From an uncultured Gemmatimonadota bacterium (GTDB taxonomy: Bacteria > Gemmatimonadota > Gemmatimonadetes > Longimicrobiales > Longimicrobiaceae): a DNA stretch of 39,806 nucleotides. A program made the position numbers and the translations under genes. Positions 8,555 through 14,994 of the stretch are shown here, piece by piece. The notes under the pieces are model-generated. The model ran no database searches, had not been told where the DNA came from, and was given only the letters and a program-made list of their open reading frames with translations. Positions within the stretch are counted from its first letter, which is position 1, and every line of letters begins with the position of its first letter. The stretch is from contig CADCTW010000177.1 in assembly GCA_902805735.1 (NCBI GenBank), positions 1-39,806 on the forward strand. The letters run 5' to 3'.

Positions 8555-9187
8555 ATGCGCATCTTCATCCTCACCCTGGCGGTGCTGCTTGCCGCCCGCC
8601 CCGCCGCCGCCCAGGTGATGGTGGGCGGGGGATACGGCGCCACCTACAGCGGCTCCGCCGCGGGACCCGCGTGGCACGGGCAGGCGAGCGCCGCCTTCGC
8701 CCGCGCGCCGGGCCCCCTGTCGCCGCGGGGCGAGGTGTACGCGCTGGCGCAGCACGGCACGGCCACGGGCTCGCCCTTCTCCTGCGGCCAGGTGAGGCAG
8801 TTCTACTGCCTGGGCCGCTCGGACCGCAGCACCTTCGCCGGGGCGGGCATCGCGCTGGTGCTGGAGGGGTCGTTCGCCGGCGGGAGCGTGCGGCCGTATT
8901 CCCGCGCCGGGGGCGGCATTTACCACCAGCGCGTGGTCTCCACCGAGTTCGAGGGCCCCACGGGGACCTGCGTCCGCGACAAGGAGATCATCTCGTGCCC
9001 GGACAACCCGCCCTTCGGCAGCTACACGCGCGCCCGTTCCCGTACGGGCCCCGGCATCAGCGCCGCGTTCGGCGTCCGCTTCCGCGCGCTTGGAATCGGC
9101 GGCTTCGTGGAAACCTCGTCCCACGCGGCCTCGCTGGATGGCGGCTCCGCGGGCGCCGCCCCGTTCACCATCGGCTTCTCCCTGTAG
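8555..9187 (+). CDS. Small outer-membrane beta-barrel-like protein
   Basis: The 210-residue product has a clean signal peptide (MRIFILTLAVLLAARPAAAQ), then alternating glycine-rich amphipathic strands (VMVGGGYGATYSGS, GEVYALAQHG, FAGAGIALVLEGSF, VRPYSRAGGGIYHQR, GISAAFGVRFRALGIGGFVETS) ending in FTIGFSL, a pattern of small 8-strand outer-membrane barrels of the OmpW/OmpA-like kind. Two cysteine-bearing loops (FSCGQVRQFYCLG and TCVRDKEIISC) could carry disulfides. A strong GGAAGG precedes the ATG by four bases. Its position just behind a TonB-dependent receptor suggests co-expression, but its own role is unknown. Confidence 0.72.
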   Translation: MRIFILTLAVLLAARPAAAQVMVGGGYGATYSGSAAGPAWHGQASAAFARAPGPLSPRGEVYALAQHGTATGSPFSCGQVRQFYCLGRSDRSTFAGAGIALVLEGSFAGGSVRPYSRAGGGIYHQRVVSTEFEGPTGTCVRDKEIISCPDNPPFGSYTRARSRTGPGISAAFGVRFRALGIGGFVETSSHAASLDGGSAGAAPFTIGFSL

Positions 9188-9198
9188 AAAAGCAGGGG

Positions 9199-9262
9199 CT
9201 CACACACAGACACAGAGGCACAGAGATGAAGTCGTCTCTGTGCCTCTGTGCCTCTGTGTGAC
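9199..9262. repeat. F1 palindrome, copy e
   Basis: Complete palindrome starting 11 bases after the outer-membrane protein stop, upstream of the BrnT gene in the same orientation. The loop is short (ATGAAGTCG). Confidence 0.88.
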
Positions 9263-9297
9263 ATTGCAGTTTCGTGAGCCTGATCGACGATGCGGGG

Positions 9298-9307
9298 TAT
9301 CTATAAT
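9298..9307 (+). promoter_or_regulatory. TATAAT-like -10 element directly before the BrnT start
   Basis: GGTATCTATAATGC ends two bases before the ATG. Using TATCTA (9298-9303) as the -10 puts the predicted transcription start on the ATG itself, giving a leaderless mRNA. No convincing -35 is seen, so this is tentative. Confidence 0.3.
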
Positions 9308-9309
9308 GC

Positions 9310-9591
9310 ATGAGCTTCCTCTTCGAGTTCGATCCGCACAAGGCCGTGCTGAACGCCACCAAGCATGGAGTGTCGTTCGCCGAGGCACAGACCGTGTTCC
9401 TGGACCCGCTCGCGCTTGAAGTTCCCGACCCGGAGCATTCCATGCAGGAAGAACGTCTGCTGCTGGTCGGCCGCTCCTATCATCAGAGGCTGCTGACGGT
9501 GGCGTTCACGGAGCGGGGAGATACCATCCGGATCATCAGTGCCCGTGTGGCGACGCGGCAGGAGAGGAAGATCTATGAAGAAGGAGGCTGA
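9310..9591 (+). CDS. brnT: BrnT-family toxin
   Basis: The 93-residue product matches the BrnT RelE-like ribonuclease fold throughout: FEFDPHKAVLNATKHGVSFAEAQTVFLDP at the N-terminus, then EERLLLVGRSYHQRLLTVAFTERGDTIRIISARVATRQERKIYEEG. Known BrnT proteins block translation by RNA cleavage and are neutralised by the antitoxin encoded directly downstream. Here the downstream gene overlaps by 17 bases and begins with a recognisable antitoxin-like segment. Conserved residues are present and the length is normal, so the toxin is probably active. Lower GC than the neighbouring genes fits a horizontally acquired module. Confidence 0.88.
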   Translation: MSFLFEFDPHKAVLNATKHGVSFAEAQTVFLDPLALEVPDPEHSMQEERLLLVGRSYHQRLLTVAFTERGDTIRIISARVATRQERKIYEEGG

Positions 9592-10159
9592 GATCGAGAT
9601 GCGCGACGAGTACGACTTCTCGGGCGGAGTCCGCGGGAGGCACGCAGCGCGGTTTACCGCCTCAGAGCGAGACGCCCTGTTCAGGCGGTCGGCCGGTCAG
9701 GACCTCCAGAGCTGGACGATGCTTGCGCTCTACGAGGTGCAGGCGCTCGAAGCAGCCCTGTTCGCCTTCCTCGTTATCGCCGGCACCCGCCCGGCGGACG
9801 ACGCGCTCGCCAAAGCGGCAGCGCTCCTCGACCGCGGAGAGGCTCGGAGTCTCACCGATATGCTACCCAGCGCACGGCACGGCGGACTCGAAGAGATCGA
9901 CGGGAGGCTGACCTCCGTGGCAGCGGAGCGTGCCTGGCTCGTGCACCGCAGCGGTTTCGTCAGCCACGCCGCGCTCTCCGAGCCCGAGAAAGCCGCTGCC
10001 CTGGTCGATCGCCTCCGGCGCCTCGTCAGGGAGGCGCGCGAGCTTGAAGTACGGATCGACTCTCTCATCGCCCAGCATCTTTCCCGGGCCGGCCTCTCCG
10101 AAGAGGAGGCGAGCACGAGGCGAAATGATTTGGTGGAGCTGTGGCAAGCCGCGGCCTGA
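9575..10159 (+). CDS. Antitoxin N-terminus fused to a HEPN-like helical domain
   Basis: The 194-residue product starts with MKKEAEIEMRDEYDFSGGVRGRHAARF, the DEYDFSxGVRGxxA motif typical of short antitoxins next to BrnT-like toxins. Such antitoxins normally end after about 80-100 residues. This one continues for about 165 residues of predicted helices (LQSWTMLALYEVQALEAALFAFLVIAG, RLTSVAAERAWLVHR, EKAAALVDRLRRLVREARELEVRIDSLIAQHL). The segment ERAWLVHR fits the Rx4H pattern of HEPN domains and is followed by a long helix, as in that fold; this is inference from pattern alone. ATG 9575 overlaps the toxin end by 17 bases; ATG 9599, with AGGAGG upstream, is a reasonable alternative start. It converges on the S41 protease gene. 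Confidence 0.6.
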   Translation: MKKEAEIEMRDEYDFSGGVRGRHAARFTASERDALFRRSAGQDLQSWTMLALYEVQALEAALFAFLVIAGTRPADDALAKAAALLDRGEARSLTDMLPSARHGGLEEIDGRLTSVAAERAWLVHRSGFVSHAALSEPEKAAALVDRLRRLVREARELEVRIDSLIAQHLSRAGLSEEEASTRRNDLVELWQAAA

Positions 10160-10160
10160 A

Positions 10161-10230
10161 CTCACACACAGGCACAGAGGCACAGAGGCACAGAGATGAA
10201 GGTCTCTGTGCCTCTGTGTCTCTGTGTGAT
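10161..10230. repeat. F1 palindrome, copy f (convergent junction)
   Basis: A long copy with an extra GGCACAGA unit in the left arm, filling almost the whole space between the antitoxin stop (10159) and the S41 protease stop (10240) on the other strand. Confidence 0.88.
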
Positions 10231-10239
10231 CCCCTGCTT

Positions 10240-11811
10240 TTATGGAACGGGCCGCAGCACCTCCGCCGCTCGCCGGAACTGCGTGGCGGCTTCGCGCACC
10301 TGGGGGTCGGTGACGGCCACGAGGCGGTAGTAGCCGGCGTCGCCCCACCTGGCGTAGGCGATGCCGCGGGCGAGGACGCGCTGGAGGCGGGCGTCGGCGT
10401 CGGGGCCCGTGGGGAGGGTGTGGCCGGCGCGCGCGGCAAAGGCCCGGAAGTCGGCGAGCGCCGCGTCGGGAAGGCGCGGGGAGGCGGCCAGCGCTTCGGC
10501 GGAGGGGAAGGCGGCGGCGTTGGCGCTCAGGTAGCCGCCCACCCAGCGCGTGGGCACGTCGTCCTCGCCCAGGCGCGCCAGCCAGAGCGGGTCCGGCTCC
10601 GCCTCGGGAGTCACCACGTCGGGAAAGATCCCGCCGCCGCCGTACACCACGCGACCGCCGGTGGTGCGGCACGAGGGGCGACCCGCCGTGTCGCGGGCCG
10701 CGCGCGACATCCGGTAGTAGTCGTTCGCGCGCAGGTTGCGGTACTGGCGCTGCACCACGCGCCCGCACGGCGTCTTCAGGTGGCCGATCACCAGCACGAT
10801 GGCCGAGCCGTCCGTCAGGGGGAAGCCGCGCATCAGCAGCGACTTGCCAAAGGTGGGGCGCCCCACCACCAGCGCGCGGTCGTGGTCCTGCAGCGCCCCC
10901 GCCACCAGCTCCGACGCGCTGGCGGTGCCGCCGTTCACCATGAGCACCACCGGGTACTGGCGCTCCTGCTTCCAGAAGGAGCGGCGCACGCGCACCGACT
11001 CCGCCACGTCGCTCTTGCGCCCCTCGGAGGTGTAGACGAGGGTGCCGGCCGGGAGGAATTCCCCCGCCACGCGGGCGGCCTCGTCCACCATCCCGCCGCC
11101 GTTGTCGCGCACGTCCAGCAGCAGGCGCTTCATCCCCGTGCCCTCCAGCCGGACCAGGGCGGCGTGCAGGTCCTCGGCGGCGCGCTCGTTGGAGAAGGTG
11201 GTCACGCGCACGTACCCCGTGCTGTCGTCCAGCATCAGCGCGGCGGGCACGGCGCTCCCCTCGTCCACGCGCTCGCGGCGCACGGTGCGCTCCAGCTCGG
11301 CCAGGGAGCCGTCCACCCGCTCGCGCTCGAAGCGCAGCGCCACGGTGGAGCCGCGCGGACCGGCGAGGGTCACGTCCAGCTCGAACGCGCTCTCGGCGCG
11401 CACCGGCTGCGCGCCGGCGGCCACCAGCACGTCGCCGGGGAGGATGTCCTGCCGCGCCGCCGCCGAGCCGGGAGCCACGCTCCTCACCACCGGCGCGCCC
11501 CCCGCGAAGTCCCACTCGATGGGCACGGGATGGGCGCGCCCCTCGCGGAAGTCCTTCTCCTTCTGCGGCGACAGGCGCGCGGCGGTGATCACGTACGAGT
11601 GCGGGTCCGCCGCGCGCACCATCCCCTCCACGGCGGCCATGAACAGCCGGTGCGTGTCCACCGAATCGGGGTGGTTCACCCGGATCTGGTTGAGCACCTG
11701 GCTGAACATCTGCAGGTCTTCGGCGGTGGTGCGCGGGCGCACCACGCCCTCCTGCGCGGCCGCGCCCAGCGGGAAGAGCGCGGCGGCCGCGGCCAGAACC
11801 AGGCGCCTCAC
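10240..11811 (-). CDS. S41-family (CtpA-like) serine protease with PDZ domain
   Basis: The 523-residue product has a signal peptide (MRRLVLAAAAALFPLGAAAQ), a helical N-terminal region, a PDZ domain (about 95-165: PVVRSVAPGSAAARQDILPGDVLVAAGAQPV), and the S41 catalytic core: LLDVRDNGGGMVDEA (about 231-245), NGGTASASELVAGALQDHDRALVVG with the candidate nucleophile Ser300, and TFGKS with the general-base Lys323. Family members are Ser-Lys proteases that trim or degrade envelope proteins in the periplasm. The C-terminal 130 residues are a less conserved extension. The GTG start shares GTGA with the stop of the upstream TPR gene, so the two are translationally coupled and may act together on envelope proteins. 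Confidence 0.9.
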   Translation of the reverse strand: MRRLVLAAAAALFPLGAAAQEGVVRPRTTAEDLQMFSQVLNQIRVNHPDSVDTHRLFMAAVEGMVRAADPHSYVITAARLSPQKEKDFREGRAHPVPIEWDFAGGAPVVRSVAPGSAAARQDILPGDVLVAAGAQPVRAESAFELDVTLAGPRGSTVALRFERERVDGSLAELERTVRRERVDEGSAVPAALMLDDSTGYVRVTTFSNERAAEDLHAALVRLEGTGMKRLLLDVRDNGGGMVDEAARVAGEFLPAGTLVYTSEGRKSDVAESVRVRRSFWKQERQYPVVLMVNGGTASASELVAGALQDHDRALVVGRPTFGKSLLMRGFPLTDGSAIVLVIGHLKTPCGRVVQRQYRNLRANDYYRMSRAARDTAGRPSCRTTGGRVVYGGGGIFPDVVTPEAEPDPLWLARLGEDDVPTRWVGGYLSANAAAFPSAEALAASPRLPDAALADFRAFAARAGHTLPTGPDADARLQRVLARGIAYARWGDAGYYRLVAVTDPQVREAATQFRRAAEVLRPVP

Positions 11812-13040
11812 GGGGCCGCCTTCAGCTGCGCGTCCAGCGCGGCGATCCGCTGTTGAGCGTGGGCGTATCCCGAGTCGTCGCGCGCGGCGCGGTCCAGGTA
11901 GGCGCGGTAGTGCTCCAGCGCCTGGTCCGGGATCCCCGATGCGTCGTTGAGGCGGGCCAGGAGGAGCCGCGGCGCCGCGTAGAGCGGCTCCAGCTCGATG
12001 GCCTTGGTGAGCTCGGCCACCCCTTCCTGCGCCTTGCGGGCCAGCACCAGCACCAGCCCGTGCTGCACGCGCAGCTCGGGGTCCGCGGGGCTCAGCTCCA
12101 CCGCGAGGGCCAGCTCGCTGATGGCCGTGGCCGTGTCGCCGCGGGCCAGCGCCAGCATGCTCAGCTGCCGGTGCGCCGCCGCGAAGGAGAGGTCTTCCTG
12201 CAGGGCGCGGCCGTACGCCTCCTGGGCGGCGGAGTGGTTCCCCATCTTCTCGTACACGGTGCCGGCGCTGTGCTCCAGCAGCGCCTTGCTCTCGTACACG
12301 AAGACGAGGTCACGGTCGTCGTCCTTGCGCATCTCGGCGGCGGCGGCCGTGAAGTGCTCCACCGCCTTGTCCAGGTTGCCCGAGAAGAAGTGGATCCGCC
12401 CCAGGTCCGCGCGGATGCTGGCGCGTTCCCGCGGGCGCGCGCGGCGCAGCGACTGCTCGTAGTACTCGATGGCCTGCGGGAATCGGCCGGCGCTGTACGC
12501 CGCCCAGGCCCGCATCCCCGGGTCCGTGGTCTGGTTGAGCCAGGTGTCCACCTGGTGCTGGGCCAGCACCCGGTTGTCGTTCCCGCCGTTGCGCCGCATG
12601 TCTTCCAGCACGAGGCCCAGGACGTACGACCGCATCAGCGGCCGGTCGAACTTTTGGACGAGGAACGGATCCAGCGCCAGCGCGCGAAGCTGCAGCGAGT
12701 CGATGGCCAGGATCTCCGGATTGCGGCGCGTCCCGCGCTCCCCGCGCATGTAGCGCACCAGGCGGTCGCGATCCGTCATCAGCAGCGCCACGCGCCGCCC
12801 GTACAGCGCGTCGGCGTACCCCGGCCGCAGCCGCGCGGCCCAGTAGAACGCCGCCGCGGCCTCCGCGGGGTGGTCCACCAGGCGCATCATGCCGTGCATG
12901 TAGTACGAGTTCGCGCTGTTGGTGTCGGCCTGCGCCCACAGCACGGGGCGGCGGGGAACGTCGCGGACGCGCGGGGTCTGGCCCGCGGCCGGAGCCGCCA
13001 GGGCGAGCGCCGCGACCGCGGCGAGGGCGAGTCTTTTCAC
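11808..13040 (-). CDS. Exported TPR-repeat protein
   Basis: The 410-residue product starts with a signal peptide (MKRLALAAVAALALAAPAAGQ, GTG start at 13040) and carries several tetratricopeptide repeats, clearest as AAYSAGRFPQAIEYYEQSLRRA, GRIHFFSGNLDKAVEHFTAAA, GTVYEKMGNHSAAQEAYGRAL, SMLALARGDTATAISELALAVELSP, GLVLVLARKAQEGVAELTKAIELEP and LEHYRAYLDRAARDD. TPR domains bind partner proteins. It is the first gene of a two-gene unit with the S41 protease (4-base GTGA overlap); a scaffold or substrate-presenting role for that protease is a reasonable inference, as with TPR partners of Prc-type proteases. The open frame extends upstream past 14 kb, but that part is a shadow of other genes. Confidence 0.82.
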   Translation of the reverse strand: MKRLALAAVAALALAAPAAGQTPRVRDVPRRPVLWAQADTNSANSYYMHGMMRLVDHPAEAAAAFYWAARLRPGYADALYGRRVALLMTDRDRLVRYMRGERGTRRNPEILAIDSLQLRALALDPFLVQKFDRPLMRSYVLGLVLEDMRRNGGNDNRVLAQHQVDTWLNQTTDPGMRAWAAYSAGRFPQAIEYYEQSLRRARPRERASIRADLGRIHFFSGNLDKAVEHFTAAAAEMRKDDDRDLVFVYESKALLEHSAGTVYEKMGNHSAAQEAYGRALQEDLSFAAAHRQLSMLALARGDTATAISELALAVELSPADPELRVQHGLVLVLARKAQEGVAELTKAIELEPLYAAPRLLLARLNDASGIPDQALEHYRAYLDRAARDDSGYAHAQQRIAALDAQLKAAP

Positions 13041-13202
13041 TGCGGGAGCTCCGAGCGGGGGGGAGGACGGCGGGATCAACTGTTTTGCGCAAGATAAATC
13101 ACCTCGTTGCGGCCCGCCAGAATGTCGCAAACGGAACAGCGGCCTCACACAGAGACACAGAGACACAGAGACACAGAGGGGAGCCCTCTCGACGCCCGCG
13201 AA

Positions 13203-13266
13203 GTAGTCCCCTCTCCCACGCGGTTTGTGGGAGAGGGTGGCGGCTCTCAGGCCGCCGGGTGAGGGC
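13203..13266. repeat. F3 half element, copy b
   Basis: CCCTCTCCCACGCGGTTTG followed by TGGGAGAGGGTGG and ending in GGTGAGGGC matches one end of the F3 composite. The opposite end is missing. It lies between the arms of F1 copy g. Confidence 0.65.
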
Positions 13267-13277
13267 GCACGCGAGAA

Positions 13278-13303
13278 GGGGCCTACCTTTCCCGGTAGGC
13301 CCC
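13278..13303 (-). terminator. Perfect 10-bp stem hairpin downstream of the DUF5666-like gene
   Basis: GGGGCCTACC, a six-base loop, then GGTAGGCCCC. It lies 52 bases beyond the stop at 13355 on the minus strand and is followed there only by TTCTC, not a long T run, so it is at best a weak intrinsic terminator. Confidence 0.4.
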
Positions 13304-13354
13304 TCCCGCCCGCTGTCCACTCCCCTCTGTGCCTCCGTGCGAGGCCAGAGCGAG

Positions 13355-14008
13355 TTAGTTGAGGAACCGCTGCAGCTCGATGCGGCCCTGGGACGCCATC
13401 CGCCCCTCCACCGTCACGTTCTGCCCGCTGCGCAGCGAGCGGAAGCGCTGGTTGTCCTGCGAATTCACGTTGTACGGCAGCGACACCTGCGCGGAGCCGT
13501 TCTGCGTGCGCAGCTCGAAGATGCCGCGCTGCGTGTCGATGTACCCCACGGTGCCGGAGAAGCGCTGCACGTTGGCGCTGCTGTTGCCCCCGTTGTACGT
13601 GCCGCCCTGGCTGCTCTGCCCGGTGCGCTCCTGCACGCTCTGCTGCACCTGGATGTAGTTGGTGTACGCCTGGCCGCGCTGGTCCTGCTGGATGTTCATC
13701 GCCACCACGTCGCCGCGCTCCAGCGCCGTGACGGGGTACTCGCGCTGCTGGTACACCACGCGGGTGTTCTGGTCGAAGTACACGTTCCCCGTCTGCCCGC
13801 TCTGCGTGCGGATCTGCAGGAAGCCGCGGTTGGTGTCCACGCCCTGGATCTCGCCGGCGACCTGGCCGCCCTGGCCCTGTCCCTGCTGCCCCTGCGGCCC
13901 GATCACGCCGCCCAGTATTTCGCCGATCGCCCCCGCCTGCGAGCACCCTGCCGCGGAAAGCATCGCGGCGAGTGCCGCCGCCCGCAGCCCAAGAATCCTG
14001 GCTCTCAT
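13355..14008 (-). CDS. DUF5666-like lipoprotein with two OB-like repeats
   Basis: The 217-residue product opens with a lipoprotein signal (MRARILGLRAAALAAMLSAAGCSQ, predicted lipidated Cys22), then a Gly/Gln-rich spacer (GPQGQQGQGQGG, about 38-50). Two related beta-rich units follow: about 52-115 (VAGEIQGVDTNRGFLQIRTQ ... NTRVVYQQREYPVTALERGDVVAM) and about 150-215 (FSGTVGYIDTQRGIFELRTQ ... RFRSLRSGQNVTVEGRM). Each has the pattern 'G-x-I/V at a strand, followed by D..RG.. and a final GD/GQ-x-V', as in DUF5666 domains. No enzymatic residues are evident. ATG 14008 is preceded by GGAG nine bases upstream. Function is unknown; it is anchored to a membrane on the envelope side. Confidence 0.72.
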   Translation of the reverse strand: MRARILGLRAAALAAMLSAAGCSQAGAIGEILGGVIGPQGQQGQGQGGQVAGEIQGVDTNRGFLQIRTQSGQTGNVYFDQNTRVVYQQREYPVTALERGDVVAMNIQQDQRGQAYTNYIQVQQSVQERTGQSSQGGTYNGGNSSANVQRFSGTVGYIDTQRGIFELRTQNGSAQVSLPYNVNSQDNQRFRSLRSGQNVTVEGRMASQGRIELQRFLN

Positions 14009-14131
14009 CGCTTGATCTCCATCCGGGTTCCCGTCTCCCTCCCCTGGACCGCCTGAACAGGGCAAGGCGGATGCCAATCTCGTTGTGGCGCAGATACTTG
14101 CGATTCTGCGGGCGTCCCGTGCGCACCGACC

Positions 14132-14183
14132 CACACAGAGGACGGAGGCACGGAAAATCGATCTCCGTGCCTCCGTCCTGGTG
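14132..14183. repeat. F1 palindrome, copy h (diverged)
   Basis: The arms read CACACAGAGGACGGAGGCAC and the complement CTCCGTGCCTCCGTCCTG, so both arms carry the same GACGGAGG variation. Matching changes in both arms preserve the hairpin. It lies just downstream of the cupin stop (14199, minus strand). Confidence 0.75.
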
Positions 14184-14198
14184 CCGTGGGGCGTGCCG

Positions 14199-14609
14199 TC
14201 AGGGGTTGGATCCGGAGCCGGTGCGCGACTCGCCGGGGCGGAAGTCGTCGTTCTGCGCGGAGACGGTGATGAGGATCACCGAGTCCTGGCTGGCGCGGAT
14301 GTCGTGGGCGTCGCCGGGGGCGGTGAAGATGAGCTCCCCCTGGCGCAGCTCCATGTCGCCGCCCTCGGCGCGCACCTGCAGGGCGCCTTCCAGCACCTGG
14401 ATGCTCATGGACGAGTCCGCGTGGGCCGTCTCGGCGCTCTGCCCCGAGGCCAGCACCGTGAGGATCACGCGGAAGCGCCCGTTCTTCACCAGCGCGTGGC
14501 CCAGCTTCCCGCTCTGCCGGTACATGGGATCCCCGCGGAGCCGGGCGGCCTCCGCGGCCAGGTCGTAGCTCAGCGTGGGCCCCGCCAGGGGGCGGTTGAT
14601 CGAGGACAT
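14199..14609 (-). CDS. Cupin-domain protein
   Basis: The 136-residue product has a single cupin-2-like barrel: HALVKNGRFRVILTVLASGQSAETAHADSSMSIQVLEGALQVRAEGGDMELRQGELIFTAPGDAHDIRASQDSVILITVS. The second cupin motif (GELIFTAPGDAHDIRA) is clear and has its His, while motif 1 has only a single His (AETAHADSS), so metal binding may be weak. No signal peptide is present, so it is cytoplasmic. Small cupins of this type bind ligands, isomerise sugars or act as sensors; nothing nearby points to one of these. It stands alone between an F1 palindrome on its 3' side and an F3 element upstream. Confidence 0.78.
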   Translation of the reverse strand: MSSINRPLAGPTLSYDLAAEAARLRGDPMYRQSGKLGHALVKNGRFRVILTVLASGQSAETAHADSSMSIQVLEGALQVRAEGGDMELRQGELIFTAPGDAHDIRASQDSVILITVSAQNDDFRPGESRTGSGSNP

Positions 14610-14733
14610 GCTCGTCGGTCTCCGTCTGCCGTGGATTCGCTCGGGCGGCTCGCCGCCAGGCCCGGGGCCGGTTGCAAGGTCGGGACCGCGGAGGGGAAGG
14701 CGGAACGGGTGAGAGCCGGGCGCGGGCGGAGGC

Positions 14734-14971
14734 CCTCACCTCCCGACCTCCTCCCCCAAACTGCTGGGGGAGGAGGCGCATCTTCAGTATCCGCGCGCGA
14801 TCCGGGCACCTCGTTGGCCGCGGCCGCCGTGATGCCCGGGCGCCGCTGGATGGCCGGGATGCGCCCCCCCAGCCGCGGCCTCCGTTATGCCCGGGCGCGG
14901 GTGGATGGCCGGAATGCGCCCCCCTCTCCCGTTATCGGGAGAGCGGGGGTCGGGGGGGTGAGGGCCTGCGG
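14734..14971. repeat. F3 composite hairpin element, copy c, with internal duplication
   Basis: The left end has CCCTCACC...CTCCCCCA/TGGGGGAG, then CGCATCTTCAGTATC. The right end has CTCTCCCG/CGGGAGAG followed by GGTCGGGGGGGTGAGGGCC. The core carries a nearly exact direct duplication of about 40 bases (14830-14870 and 14885-14924, sharing GCCCGGGCG and GGATGGCCGG). It fills the gap between the cupin and the outer-membrane barrel gene (14610-14994); no gene is visible there. Confidence 0.75.
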
Positions 14972-14994
14972 CGCGCGCCTTCCATTCCCTTTCC

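Larger units (their letters stand above)
13143..13345. repeat. F1 palindrome copy g, split by a 140-base insert
   Basis: The left arm (about 13143-13184) and right arm (13319-13345) are complementary up to a shared CACAGAGGGGAG / CTCCCCTCTGTG boundary, but are separated by about 135-140 bases instead of the usual 5-20. The insert holds an F3 half and a separate hairpin. The right arm lies just downstream of the DUF5666-like lipoprotein stop (13355). No gene is seen in the gap 13041-13354. Confidence 0.75.

Noticed and set aside
6623..9187. 854-residue frame overlapping the TonB-dependent receptor
   Set aside because: Only its last part (from 8555) is real, as the small outer-membrane protein. 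The rest is an Arg/Pro-rich shadow of the receptor gene.
10141..11856. 571-residue frame opposite the S41 protease
   Set aside because: Antisense shadow with no domain, and it begins inside an F1 palindrome.
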